Shown: positions 15,723 to 24,046, counted from the first letter of the stretch. The stretch: 32,701 bases of DNA from Flavobacteriales bacterium UBA6049 (GCA_002429085.1 DIYR01000249.1:1-32701); one strand, 5' to 3'. The notes: generated from the letters alone by a model not told the origin. A program made the numbers and translations.

Positions 15723-16444
15723 CAGTCTACATCGTTAAGTTGAACGTACAATCCAAAGAAATCACCAACAGGAACATTCCATTGCTGCACTGGGAACCAT
15801 TTTGGTAAACCAGTACAACTCCATTCTATAGTGTAGTCTCTATCGTATAAAGCCTCTTCAATAATCTTTGTTAGCATAGCAGGGGTGTAGAAAGTAGCTG
15901 TAACATAAAACGGATTTTTTCCGAAAGCTTCTTGTACTCTTCTGCGGACAACCTTTGGAGAGTTTCTGTTCATCATACCCATAGCAATGCCATATTTGGC
16001 AACTCGTGCAGACTCTCTAATTACAGCAACTGGATCTTTGTAATATTCAAAAGTTGTTATGAAAGCTAATGAATCAAACGTGTGATTTTTAAAGGGCATA
16101 TGATGCGAATCTGCCATTACTAAATCACCATCAAAAAGATGAATGGCTTGCGAGAGCATTAAGGGCGAAATATCTCCGCCTGTAGCTTCAATGCCAATGT
16201 CTTTCCACCATCTGGTAAAACGGGTAGTTCCGCATCCAAATTCCAATAAGGTTTTTACACGTTTGTCTTTGGTAACAAGTTGCTCCATTACTTTCTTCTG
16301 CCATATCTCAGCTCTTTTGTAACGGCCCTCGTACCATTGCTCATAAGTATCAGTATGATCTCGGTTAAAAAACCATTCTTCTCTGCCTTGCCAATTGCGT
16401 TGCTGCTGGGGTATTAGAATTCCACCTTGTTTTTCTAGTTCCAT
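15722..16444 (-). CDS. Class I SAM-dependent methyltransferase (TPP-riboswitch operon)
   Basis: I use the ATG at 16444 (240 aa); a longer reading starts at TTG. Motif I is TLLEFGCGTTRFTRWW (about 66-80), followed by the acidic GGD at 89-91, ADSHHMPFKNHTFDSL (111-125, motif II) and TTFEYYKDPVAVIRE (130-144, post II). This is the UbiE/COG2226-like fold. The substrate is unknown. It is the first gene after the TPP riboswitch (leader about 70 nt beyond P1) and is followed without gap by the AIR-synthase-like, ThiE-like and Trm112-like genes. A methyltransferase is not part of standard thiamine synthesis, which makes this operon unusual. Confidence 0.8.
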   Translation of the reverse strand: MELEKQGGILIPQQQRNWQGREEWFFNRDHTDTYEQWYEGRYKRAEIWQKKVMEQLVTKDKRVKTLLEFGCGTTRFTRWWKDIGIEATGGDISPLMLSQAIHLFDGDLVMADSHHMPFKNHTFDSLAFITTFEYYKDPVAVIRESARVAKYGIAMGMMNRNSPKVVRRRVQEAFGKNPFYVTATFYTPAMLTKIIEEALYDRDYTIEWSCTGLPKWFPVQQWNVPVGDFFGLYVQLNDVD

Positions 16445-16509
16445 AGTTATTGCATTCAAACAAAAACACAGGAACAACCATCCAATAATTACAAGAGGAA
16501 TTGTTCTCG

Positions 16510-16585
16510 AGTAAGCATCCCTTCGTTGGCATTATCCAAATCAGGTTTCGGGTATGATCTCAGCCATTGGGCACCCCGTGCTTTT
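16510..16585 (-). promoter_or_regulatory. TPP riboswitch (THI element)
   Basis: On the minus strand the conserved blocks appear in order: AAGCACGGGGTGCC, GGCTGAGAT, ACCCG, AACCTGATTTGGATAATGCC and AACGAAGGGATGCTT. The outer stem P1 forms from AAGCA (16583-16579) and TGCTT (16517-16513). CTGAGA and CCTGAT-TGGATAATGCC are the pyrimidine- and pyrophosphate-sensor blocks. The element lies between a -7 promoter box and the methyltransferase start, so thiamine pyrophosphate should turn the four-gene operon down. Confidence 0.95.
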
Positions 16586-16593
16586 GCGTGCTC

Positions 16594-16621
16594 CAAATAT
16601 AACCGAAAAGGAATTGAGCAA
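16594..16621 (-). promoter_or_regulatory. Bacteroidota -33/-7 promoter of the TPP operon
   Basis: The minus strand carries TTG (16621-16619), 17 nt, then TATATTTG (16601-16594), an exact TAnnTTTG -7 box. Transcription would start near 16588, a few bases before P1 of the riboswitch. The TTG lies between the stop region of the upstream C45 gene and the riboswitch, giving the operon its own promoter. Confidence 0.7.
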
Positions 16622-16623
16622 GT

Positions 16624-17829
16624 CTACTTTAAAACAAATTGAATATAGTCTACTTCATCTGGACTACCTGGACTAAAATGAATAACCGCACTGTCGTTTT
16701 TGAACTCCATAATGGTAGATACCCATGTATTGGCATTACAAACAGGATCTATGTAGTTGTCTTTTGATTGCAATGCTTCTTTGATTTTAGAGATTGTTAC
16801 AACGGTTGAATCTGAGAAGCGTTGTTCCATTGATTGCAAGCGTTTTTCTTGCGCTACGTATTCTTCGTGAGTTAGTTGTAAATGATTGACTAAATAGTTG
16901 GTGTATAGTTTTCTATGCGAATCATTTGCTAGTGAGTTGTTGGCATGGTAGGTAATATGTTTGGAATTGGTTGGCCAGAAAGGAGTGATTTGTGTAGCTG
17001 AACACTCTAGGGATAGAATGGAGTCAGTTGAACCAATAATATAATTCTGCCCTGAAGCGTGTTGAATAGAGTGAATGAATGTAACGGCATCGTTAAAAGA
17101 ATGATGTTGCAAGGTGCCTCTTACTACACAGCATACAGGAAGCCCGTCTAAGCTGTTTTGAATGTCTAGTAATGAGTTTACGTTGATTCCTACATGCTTG
17201 TTTAGTCCGTTTGCTCCAATGTAACCTGGAAACGTAGAAATGTATTGTTCATGCTTCCCAGCTTTATCTGTAAGGTGAAGCAATACTTTAAAGGTGTGAT
17301 AAAATGCAGGTACATCAATGTTTTGCGCAATGAAGCTTCCTGTTTGTCCGTGAGCCAAATTCATAGCTCCAATAGAGGTGCAGTGGTGGTAGTTTTCTGC
17401 TACAGTATTTCCATTAGTCCATAACTCATCAATAAGTTGATAGGCGTACATCGTTTCAAAAGGAATACTTGCCCCATCACTCATTCCTTGTATTTCTTTT
17501 AATAAGTGCGGAGTGTGTTTAGCAATACTTTTTTGAAAGTTGGTTGACCTTAAAAAGTGGGTGATGAATGAATCTGCCGGAATTTCGAATGCCTCTTCCA
17601 AATCATTCTTCCATAAATCTACCATGAGATGAATTTCTTTACGAAGCGCTTCTCCATGTTGGTAGCCAATTTCATACGGTGAGTCACTTTCAATATGCAA
17701 AATGATTAATGAATCTTTGCCATTAGAAGTTGCTACACGTTCTACTTCTGCATGCTGTTTGGAATTACAAGCAACTACTGTGATCAGCAAAAAAGAAAGT
17801 AAGAAGAGTATCAAACAAGTTCGAAACAT
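16624..17829 (-). CDS. C45-family autoproteolytic acyltransferase/hydrolase, lipoprotein
   Basis: The protein is 401 aa. A lipoprotein signal ends LLITVVAC (Cys21). YEIGYQHGEALRKEI (about 52-66) is the conserved N-terminal block of the C45 (isopenicillin-N acyltransferase-like) family. YHHCTSIGAMN presents Cys150 as the probable nucleophile exposed by self-cleavage. GQTGSFIAQNIDVP and GLNKHVGINVNSL are typical downstream blocks, and the C-terminus ends VIHFSPGSPDEVDYIQF. Such Ntn hydrolases cleave or form amide bonds on acylated amino compounds. It probably acts in the periplasm or on the outer membrane. The substrate is unknown. It lies upstream of the TPP operon on the same strand, but the operon has its own promoter. 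Confidence 0.8.
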   Translation of the reverse strand: MFRTCLILFLLSFLLITVVACNSKQHAEVERVATSNGKDSLIILHIESDSPYEIGYQHGEALRKEIHLMVDLWKNDLEEAFEIPADSFITHFLRSTNFQKSIAKHTPHLLKEIQGMSDGASIPFETMYAYQLIDELWTNGNTVAENYHHCTSIGAMNLAHGQTGSFIAQNIDVPAFYHTFKVLLHLTDKAGKHEQYISTFPGYIGANGLNKHVGINVNSLLDIQNSLDGLPVCCVVRGTLQHHSFNDAVTFIHSIQHASGQNYIIGSTDSILSLECSATQITPFWPTNSKHITYHANNSLANDSHRKLYTNYLVNHLQLTHEEYVAQEKRLQSMEQRFSDSTVVTISKIKEALQSKDNYIDPVCNANTWVSTIMEFKNDSAVIHFSPGSPDEVDYIQFVLK

Positions 17830-17837
17830 GTCTTAAT

Positions 17838-18608
17838 CTAGTTTGATGGACTAACAATTTTATCAAATCTACTGTTCATGCAAACCGAAACGTCTGTAGT
17901 AATGAATTTGCCATTGTAAAATAGACTAAAAATGGTAGCTGGAGTTGGAGCACTTTGAGCTTCTTGCAGCGTTGTTAACTTGATTGTTGTTAATGGTAGG
18001 TTACGATTTTTGGCACTCTCTTTCAGCGACTCTAAAGCATGAAACTCAGCAAAAGGGCACCTGTTAGAATAGTAAGCTACAAGACCTGTAGGCGGAGTAC
18101 AAACACCTTGTTTAGCGCTCTCGTTAAATTTGGGCAACGTACTTGAGGGAGTTAGTTTTTTTACCAGTAAACTAAAGCCACTTTTTGTACGATCACATTC
18201 TTCAAACCCTTGTTTCAACAACCATTTCGTATCACTCATGAAATGGAATTTTTTGCTTCCTACAACAGTTACTAATCCATCTTTCTGTTGCGCCACAGCA
18301 TCGTCTACGGCACTTTTTAATAGAGCTTTACCATATCCAGATTTTTTGTATTTACCTGAAACCCAAAAGCAATTGATGTTAAGGTGGTTTGGAGCATATA
18401 TGGGTAACCATGCCAATTCAGCAGGACCATATTCAATAAAGACTTTTGCGCGTTCGTTCAATCGTCTAAATACATATCCATTTTGGAATTCTTTTTTGAG
18501 CCATTCTTTTTTCGCATCGTAACTCTGACGAACTTTTTTATCTGAAATGGCACAGCATATATGCTCAGAGTCTATATTCGATTCAGTCAACGTAACAAAG
18601 TCGCTCAT
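17838..18608 (-). CDS. GNAT acetyltransferase with C-terminal YoaP-like domain
   Basis: The protein is 256 aa. The N-terminal ~150 residues form a GNAT fold (INCFWVSGKYKKSGYGKALLKSAVDDA is the acetyl-CoA loop). The C-terminal part (GLVAYYSNRCPFAEFHALESL... FYNGKFITTDVSVCMNSRF, about 175-252) is the YoaP-like, thioredoxin-like domain with Cys in NRCP. This two-domain layout is a common but uncharacterised acetyltransferase type. It ends 8 bp before the C45 gene start, so the two are probably co-transcribed. Confidence 0.8.
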   Translation of the reverse strand: MSDFVTLTESNIDSEHICCAISDKKVRQSYDAKKEWLKKEFQNGYVFRRLNERAKVFIEYGPAELAWLPIYAPNHLNINCFWVSGKYKKSGYGKALLKSAVDDAVAQQKDGLVTVVGSKKFHFMSDTKWLLKQGFEECDRTKSGFSLLVKKLTPSSTLPKFNESAKQGVCTPPTGLVAYYSNRCPFAEFHALESLKESAKNRNLPLTTIKLTTLQEAQSAPTPATIFSLFYNGKFITTDVSVCMNSRFDKIVSPSN

Positions 18609-18683
18609 GGTGTTCTAGCTTTAGTAAAAGCTAAATTATTATCTATTGATCTGTTAAGAGCTGACTATGATCATACATGAAAT

Positions 18684-19022
18684 CTAGTTTTTGCTAACAT
18701 ACACCCAAGCTTTATTACCTGATGTAAGTGTGGCTTCAATACGCACATAATCATTCACTTCATATGTATCAGTACAAGTTAACTCCTCATCTGTAATCTC
18801 GAATACCATGCCTGCTATAAAGTCTGATGGATTGTTGGTTTGAACAGCAATTGGATGGTACTGCTGCTGACTACTATTAAGAACGTCAGGATCTGTGATT
18901 TCTAGTTGCTCTACACGGTAACTAGGCAACTGATCTGATGTGCCAGAAAGTAATCGACCATACGTACTAAGCTGAACTTGTTCTAATTGAAGAGTGCCGT
19001 AAGAGAAAAGAAGATGCTTTAT
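18684..19022 (-). CDS. Gamma-glutamylcyclotransferase/AIG2-like protein with non-standard start
   Basis: The in-frame reading extends past the apparent TTG at 18929 to give KHLLFSYGTLQLEQVQLS at the N-terminus. YGTL is the hallmark phosphate/substrate loop of the GGCT/AIG2 fold. MVFEITDEELTCTDTYEV near the C-terminus has the catalytic-type Glu and the D-x-YE motif, and SGNKAWVYV closes the barrel. Length from 19022 is 112 aa, normal for the family. The codon exactly where Met is expected is ATA (19022-19020). No ATG, GTG or TTG occurs before the upstream in-frame TAA. So the gene uses a rare start (ATA or ATT) or has lost its start codon and is a recent pseudogene. Confidence 0.7.
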   Translation of the reverse strand: MKHLLFSYGTLQLEQVQLSTYGRLLSGTSDQLPSYRVEQLEITDPDVLNSSQQQYHPIAVQTNNPSDFIAGMVFEITDEELTCTDTYEVNDYVRIEATLTSGNKAWVYVSKN

Positions 19023-19161
19023 AAACTCAAAAGAAGAAATAAATTGTTGAGGAAGTTTTTTTGAAATTAAATAATGTCTCCTTTACATTTTGTAGAACAG
19101 AAAGGTTTGAAGGCTCTATTCCATCTTATTCTGGAAATGATTTAGTAATCTTGAATAAGAG

Positions 19162-20448
19162 ATGAAGAAGTTTTTCGATAATAAGAAGAATCTCTACTAC
19201 GTACTTGTTGTTTCTATCGTTACTCTTTTGCTTGGAAGTCAGGCACTTGTTCATGTTCAGATTGGGCAAATGAATACAGATGGAGAGTTGATAAACAATG
19301 CTGGTAGAATGCGTATGTTGAGCCAACGAATAGTGCAACAGAGTTTACGTATTTATGCGGGAGAGATGATTCATGAAGAATTGAACTCTACCGTCTCCAT
19401 ATTTAAAAACCACATCAACTTTGTTCAAAAGGGAATTAGTGAATCATTGTACCTTGATCATGAGAGTGATTTTAATAAAGCTTTTTCATTAGCGAATGAA
19501 ATGGTTGTAGCGGGTGAATCTGTATTGGCTGATAAACAAGGTGCTAAATTGGCTATTACAACCTTAACGAAGGTTGAAAGCAACTTCATAGAAGCCCAAA
19601 ATAGAGCTGTAGGAATTATTCAAAGCAAGTATGAGTCTAAGCTTTCATACTTATCTATGTTGGAGCTTGCTTTGGCAATTGTAACACTCTTTGTAATTCT
19701 CGGAGAAGTGCTTTTCATTTTTGTTCCACTGCACGAGTCAGACTCCAAAAAGAAAGAAGAGCTAGAATTAGCCGTTACTAGACTAAAAGAGATTTCTAAA
19801 ACAGTAGCTCATGATCTCAGAATTCCATTGGGATCAATTTCATCTATCTGCGATTTATTGAAAGACGAAGTAGTGTTTAAATCTAAAGAAGACAAGAAGC
19901 TGTTCTTTGTGATGGGAGATGCTGCTGAAACTGCGAGCAGGGTAGCTTCTAGTTTATTAAGTAGTGAAGAAGAGGATGCTTTCGGAGTTGATAAAGTTTC
20001 TACCATTGAGCTAAATGCTTTAGTAGAAAAAAAGATCCTTACGATGCAATCATCTACTTTGTTTAAGAATAGAGTAATTTACTTTGAAAAGTTTGGAGAA
20101 CCTCTAATTGCAGTTGCTCCATTTCGTTTGGGTAAAGTTGTTTTAGACTTGATGGAGTATTACTTAACAAGTTCTAATAAAGAGATTACGGTAAAGGTAC
20201 TTCAGCGAGAATCTTCAGTAGAATTATCGTTATCTGCACCAGATGTATCTATGAGCACTTCAGTAATAGGTTGGGTAAATTCAGATTCTCCAAGTGTTCC
20301 AACGCAAAGCCTATCAGAAGAAGTGGAGAGGATATTCACCTACGCCAAAGAAACAGTAAGTGCTTCTGGGGGATGGATATCTGTATCAGAAGACTATAAG
20401 CAAAATCTAACAACGTACATCAACTTTCCGCTATACAAGAAAGGTTAG
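19162..20448 (+). CDS. PilJ-type sensor histidine kinase, degenerate ATPase region
   Basis: The protein is 428 aa. TM1 is about residues 10-31 and TM2 about 165-190, framing a periplasmic sensor. LINNAGRMRMLSQRI (43-57) is the PilJ/NarX-type signature seen in nitrate and chemotaxis sensors. A HisKA-like helix follows with the H-box VAHDLRIPLGS (His217). The last ~130 residues should be HATPase_c, but I see no N-box Asn, no DxGxG and no GxGLG; instead there is FRLGKVVLDLMEYYL and VSASGGWISVS. It is probably kinase-dead: a scaffold, phosphatase or phosphorelay dimer partner. It overlaps tail to tail (4 bp) with the membrane AraC gene. Confidence 0.8.
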   Translation: MKKFFDNKKNLYYVLVVSIVTLLLGSQALVHVQIGQMNTDGELINNAGRMRMLSQRIVQQSLRIYAGEMIHEELNSTVSIFKNHINFVQKGISESLYLDHESDFNKAFSLANEMVVAGESVLADKQGAKLAITTLTKVESNFIEAQNRAVGIIQSKYESKLSYLSMLELALAIVTLFVILGEVLFIFVPLHESDSKKKEELELAVTRLKEISKTVAHDLRIPLGSISSICDLLKDEVVFKSKEDKKLFFVMGDAAETASRVASSLLSSEEEDAFGVDKVSTIELNALVEKKILTMQSSTLFKNRVIYFEKFGEPLIAVAPFRLGKVVLDLMEYYLTSSNKEITVKVLQRESSVELSLSAPDVSMSTSVIGWVNSDSPSVPTQSLSEEVERIFTYAKETVSASGGWISVSEDYKQNLTTYINFPLYKKG

Positions 20449-21521
20449 TGAACGGCTAAATACTCTTTAGGCGTTTTCTGGTGCACCTTTTTGAATGATT
20501 TGTAAAACGATACTTTGTTACCAAATCCAGCTTCTTGGGCAAGAGCCCAATGTGTGTATTCTTTATTCCTAGTATCTCTGGCTAGTTTAATAAAATAAGC
20601 TACTCGTAATTGATTCACATAATCTGGAAATGGAAGGCCTATAACTTGGTTAATGGCTTTACTGGTAATAACAGGATTGGTTTGAATGGAATTAGCAACT
20701 TCTTGTAAACTCAATTTTGGTTGCAAAAACTTCTTTTCATCCTCTAGTAGAGTTGTTATTCTATCAGCAATATGTTGAAGAGATTGAACTGGTTTAGATG
20801 GAAACGGAAGGGTAATCAATGTAAATTCTTTTGGAAAGATGGTTAAAGCAACACCAAGTAATATCATAGTGAATGATAGTGCTAAAATTAACCAGTTGTA
20901 CAGAACGAGAATTTGACCAACTGTGTAGTTTTTTAAAACAGCAATTGTAGTAATTAAAATTCCCAATGCCATTAAAATAGATAAGATGAGTTGACCTAAT
21001 CTAACTCCTTTGGGAATAATGTATTCCTCTGTTTCATGCATAAGTAACCACGATTTGTAGAGGAAATACGAGCCTGAAACACCAAGTGTAACTAAGAATC
21101 CGTAGAAAGAAAAAGCACTACTATAATGCGCCATTTCTTCAGTGGTAAGATTGATTGTAGAAATTAAAAAGATTGATTGAAACAATGCGCTTCCAAGCAT
21201 TACTTTACTGAGCAAAGAGGAATCTTTTTTTCCCAGTCCAATCAATAAAACGTTATACCAAAGAGGTAATAGCAGAAAAACAGAAGTATCTAGAAAATAC
21301 CAAAACCTTGGAGCTGCCGTAAACGTGTTATGGTTGAAAAACAACTTTGAAGTAAGAGAAATAGCAATGGAGAATATCAACGTTAAAAATGCCCGATTGA
21401 TTTTCTGATCAGTACTGTATTGATACGTTAATGCTCCAAAAATTAACCAAGCTTGAAAAGCTCCAATCAAATTAACTCCTAAGTACAAATTCATTTGTCT
21501 AAATACTCGTGTAACAAACAT
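20445..21521 (-). CDS. Membrane-bound AraC-family transcriptional regulator
   Basis: The protein is 358 aa; an ATG nine codons later (21494) is equally plausible as the start. About seven hydrophobic helices fill residues 10-235 (for example FQAWLIFGALTY, VFLLLPLWYNVLLIGLG, LIGLSILMALGILITTIAVL in approximate form, WLILALSFTMILLGVALTIF). The C-terminal ~100 residues are an AraC HTH pair (LSLQEVANSIQTNPVITSKAI; WALAQEAGFGNKVSFYKSFKKVHQKTPKEYLAV). This 7TM-AraC layout is common in Bacteroidota and should sense a membrane-proximal signal. The targets are unknown. It is convergent with the degenerate histidine kinase. Confidence 0.85.
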   Translation of the reverse strand: MFVTRVFRQMNLYLGVNLIGAFQAWLIFGALTYQYSTDQKINRAFLTLIFSIAISLTSKLFFNHNTFTAAPRFWYFLDTSVFLLLPLWYNVLLIGLGKKDSSLLSKVMLGSALFQSIFLISTINLTTEEMAHYSSAFSFYGFLVTLGVSGSYFLYKSWLLMHETEEYIIPKGVRLGQLILSILMALGILITTIAVLKNYTVGQILVLYNWLILALSFTMILLGVALTIFPKEFTLITLPFPSKPVQSLQHIADRITTLLEDEKKFLQPKLSLQEVANSIQTNPVITSKAINQVIGLPFPDYVNQLRVAYFIKLARDTRNKEYTHWALAQEAGFGNKVSFYKSFKKVHQKTPKEYLAVH

Positions 21522-21664
21522 AAAACTCAGAATCGAGTAGGCATTTTAATAGCGGTTTGTGAACTAAATAATCATAATTGCTTACTTACTTGTTGTTGAT
21601 TTACAAGTTGTTGAGGTTTTACTGGATTATCATCGCAGTTCTAATTATTTAAACACAGAATGCA

Positions 21665-22819
21665 ATGAAATCGATTTTACTATTGATCGCTGGAATGGCA
21701 ATTGGAGTACTATCTCTTGGTCAAGTAAATTACCATGTAAGTACAATTCTACCAGAAGGAACAAACCAGTTTGATGATGGCCTCACCATGGATGAGAATG
21801 GAACTATTTATGCTTCTTATTGGGGAGTATGGCAAGGAGCACCTGGTACGCATATCTATCGCATTCGAAAAAATGGTGAGATGGATACCCTAGCCGTTGG
21901 TTTTAATAGACCCAATGGAATACACTATTCTGATGGTAAAGTATATGTAGCCAATAGTCGAGGACATAATGTGAGTAGAGTAGATACACTTACTGGACAA
22001 GTAGAAGTACTCATATCAGTTACCAATCCATCTAACGTAATGAAGTTCCCAGGTGTAGATAGTTTGCTAATTGTTTCCTATTCAGGAAGAAAGCTATACG
22101 GGTATAGCGATTGGTATGGTTTAAATGAAATTAGCAATTCATCTAAACTTACTGGGCCAGTAGGCATTGCATTGAGCAAAACGGGTGATGTGTATGTTGG
22201 AAACTTTGACGATGGCAAAATCTTAAAACTCAATGCTCAAAATGAGTTTGATGAAGTAGCCGATGTTGGAGGTGGAACTGGTTTTTTTGCTATTCATGGT
22301 GATTCATTGTATACAACGAATCATGTTACTAAGCAGGTACAAGTGGTTAACTTAATAGATTCATCGGTGTCGGTTATTGCTGGTTCTGGAAGACCCATAA
22401 TAGAGGATGGAGTAAATGATAGTGCTTCATTTGCTTCGCCTAATGGAATTGTTATTTCTCCTTCGGGAGATTCAATTTACATATCAGAATATCAAGGGAA
22501 AGCACTACGATTGATTGAAAGAATGCCAATTGATACAGACACTGTTTCTACTGGATTCTTGTATTATGAAAGAGACCAGTTTAAAATATTTCCTCAACCT
22601 GCAACTTCTACATGTTCAATAGAACTTGAAGAGAACCGAATAATATTAGGAGTTAAATTGATAGATGTAACGGGAAACGTAATAAACGCAAATTGGAGCA
22701 GATCAGAAAGTAGAATACTCTTAGATGTATCTACAGTTTCTACGGGAAATTATGTCATTCAAATAGAAACAAAAACAGGAGAAATTCTATCAGATAAACT
22801 AATAGTGAAGAACAATTAA
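21665..22819 (+). CDS. Secreted NHL/SMP-30-like beta-propeller with T9SS sorting tail
   Basis: The protein is 384 aa. The signal peptide is MKSILLLIAGMAIGVLSLGQ. Residues ~30-290 hold NHL-type repeats (FNRPNGIHYSDGKVYVANSRGHNVSRVD; GPVGIALSKTGDVYVGNFDDGKILKL; ASFASPNGIVISPSGDSIYISEYQGKALR, each in part). The last ~75 residues (FKIFPQPATSTCSIEL, VKLIDVTGNVI, VSTGNYVIQIET, SDKLIVKN) form a type A C-terminal sorting domain of the type IX secretion system. It is therefore exported and probably surface-attached via T9SS. It ends at a strong terminator. The ligand is unknown. Confidence 0.9.
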   Translation: MKSILLLIAGMAIGVLSLGQVNYHVSTILPEGTNQFDDGLTMDENGTIYASYWGVWQGAPGTHIYRIRKNGEMDTLAVGFNRPNGIHYSDGKVYVANSRGHNVSRVDTLTGQVEVLISVTNPSNVMKFPGVDSLLIVSYSGRKLYGYSDWYGLNEISNSSKLTGPVGIALSKTGDVYVGNFDDGKILKLNAQNEFDEVADVGGGTGFFAIHGDSLYTTNHVTKQVQVVNLIDSSVSVIAGSGRPIIEDGVNDSASFASPNGIVISPSGDSIYISEYQGKALRLIERMPIDTDTVSTGFLYYERDQFKIFPQPATSTCSIELEENRIILGVKLIDVTGNVINANWSRSESRILLDVSTVSTGNYVIQIETKTGEILSDKLIVKNN

Positions 22820-22850
22820 AAAAACGAATATTTCATCTTTAATGTTCTAG

Positions 22851-22878
22851 AAGCGATGTGAAAAGCATCGCTTTTTTT
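22851..22878 (+). terminator. Rho-independent terminator of the NHL/T9SS gene
   Basis: The stem is AAGCGATG (22851-22858), a 7-nt loop, then CATCGCTT (22866-22873), followed by a run of T. It lies 31 bp after the stop codon. Confidence 0.85.
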
Positions 22879-24046
22879 ACAAGTTTAGGTTCTCAACAAA
22901 GCGCACTTTTTTGTCAATAGAAAATAGATCTAAATCTCCATCTGCATCAATATCTGCAAAGGTGAAACCAAGGCCATAGCGGTCATCTAAACCATGAGGC
23001 CAATTGATTCTACTACCAAATTTAGGTAGAGTTTGACTTCCAATATTACCGTACTGAGCAACAATACCGTTATTCATGATATAAGCATCTTGAATTTGAT
23101 TGTCGTCCAAATCTGCAAAAGAAATTCCAGTACCTTGATTTTCCCTTGAGAAAGGATCATTTAAGTCTATTTTGTATTGAGGTCGATCTTTACTACCTAT
23201 ATTTTCAAGAAAGTACGATTGTTGACGGAAAACTCGATTATTGATGATATACACATCTAGGTCATCATCGCTATCAATATCAATAAAATGCAGATCTTGC
23301 CCAGCGAGGTTAGTTCCATAAAGACTAAATCTGCGGTCTTTAAATTGTGGATTAAACTTGTCTCCAATGTTCTCGTAACTGTAGATGTCAAATTCGTCAA
23401 TTGTTACTAGGTCCAGGTCTCCATCATAATCTAAGTCTACGAACTCAAGGCCATCTGCATAAATGGTTAATGTATCGAATAAAGATGAGTAATCTCTTTT
23501 TACAAAATCAGGGGCTGAAGGAGTTCCGACATTCTCGAAGTAGCTGAATTGATTATAGTTAATGGTAAAAACATCATAGTCGCCATCAGCATCAATGTCA
23601 ACTAATTCTATTCCAGACCCGTTTGAAACTAGCCCAAATGGAGATTCAGTAGGAAGTCCAAAATTTGGCTTGCCTGGAATACGACCTTTTTGAGTTATGG
23701 ACATTCTATCTAAAACATCGCCTTTTACTTTAAAAAGAATCTCTGCTGTCCGAAAATTCTCGTTCATATTAGTGTTAACGGTAATACGCACTTCCATAGA
23801 GTTTGCACCCGATGAAGTTGAGGTACTAATCCAATTACTTTGAGATTCTATTGTCCATTCAGAATTTGAGCTGATCGATACTAAAAAAGAGTCTGCTTTA
23901 TAGGATAAGTTCTGGTCTAAATTTATGAGAGCCTCTGCGTTAAGGTAAGATAATTCTGGAGTGACTGGTTCAACAGTTTCTATGGTACACTTTGTAAAAG
24001 AAACAAGAAATAATATAGAAAGAGCGACTAGTTGTTGGGACTTCAT
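22877..24046 (-). CDS. BACON-domain / VCBS (FG-GAP) repeat lipoprotein
   Basis: The protein is 389 aa from the ATG at 24046; the longer frame only adds residues upstream of a good lipoprotein signal (MKSQQLVALSILFLVSFTKC). Residues ~45-110 are BACON-like (SSNSEWTIESQSNWISTS... RTAEILFKV... MSITQKG). Then come five Ca-binding VCBS blocks: DIDADGDYDV, DLDYDGDLDL, DIDSDDDLDV, DLDDNQIQDA and DIDADGDLDL, each with YFENVG/YENIG-type strands. BACON domains often bind carbohydrate or mucin, and VCBS repeats form a surface propeller. It is probably surface-exposed. It faces the NHL gene tail to tail. Confidence 0.85.
   Translation of the reverse strand: MKSQQLVALSILFLVSFTKCTIETVEPVTPELSYLNAEALINLDQNLSYKADSFLVSISSNSEWTIESQSNWISTSTSSGANSMEVRITVNTNMNENFRTAEILFKVKGDVLDRMSITQKGRIPGKPNFGLPTESPFGLVSNGSGIELVDIDADGDYDVFTINYNQFSYFENVGTPSAPDFVKRDYSSLFDTLTIYADGLEFVDLDYDGDLDLVTIDEFDIYSYENIGDKFNPQFKDRRFSLYGTNLAGQDLHFIDIDSDDDLDVYIINNRVFRQQSYFLENIGSKDRPQYKIDLNDPFSRENQGTGISFADLDDNQIQDAYIMNNGIVAQYGNIGSQTLPKFGSRINWPHGLDDRYGLGFTFADIDADGDLDLFSIDKKVRFVENLNL

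Noticed and set aside
16445..16477. TTG-initiated N-terminal extension of the methyltransferase
   Set aside because: It adds MFLCFCLNAIT, unlike methyltransferase N-termini, and an ATG follows at 16444.
18684..18929. 81-aa ORF starting at an internal TTG
   Set aside because: The frame extends upstream and contains the conserved YGTL loop of the GGCT fold, so the TTG is an internal Leu codon.
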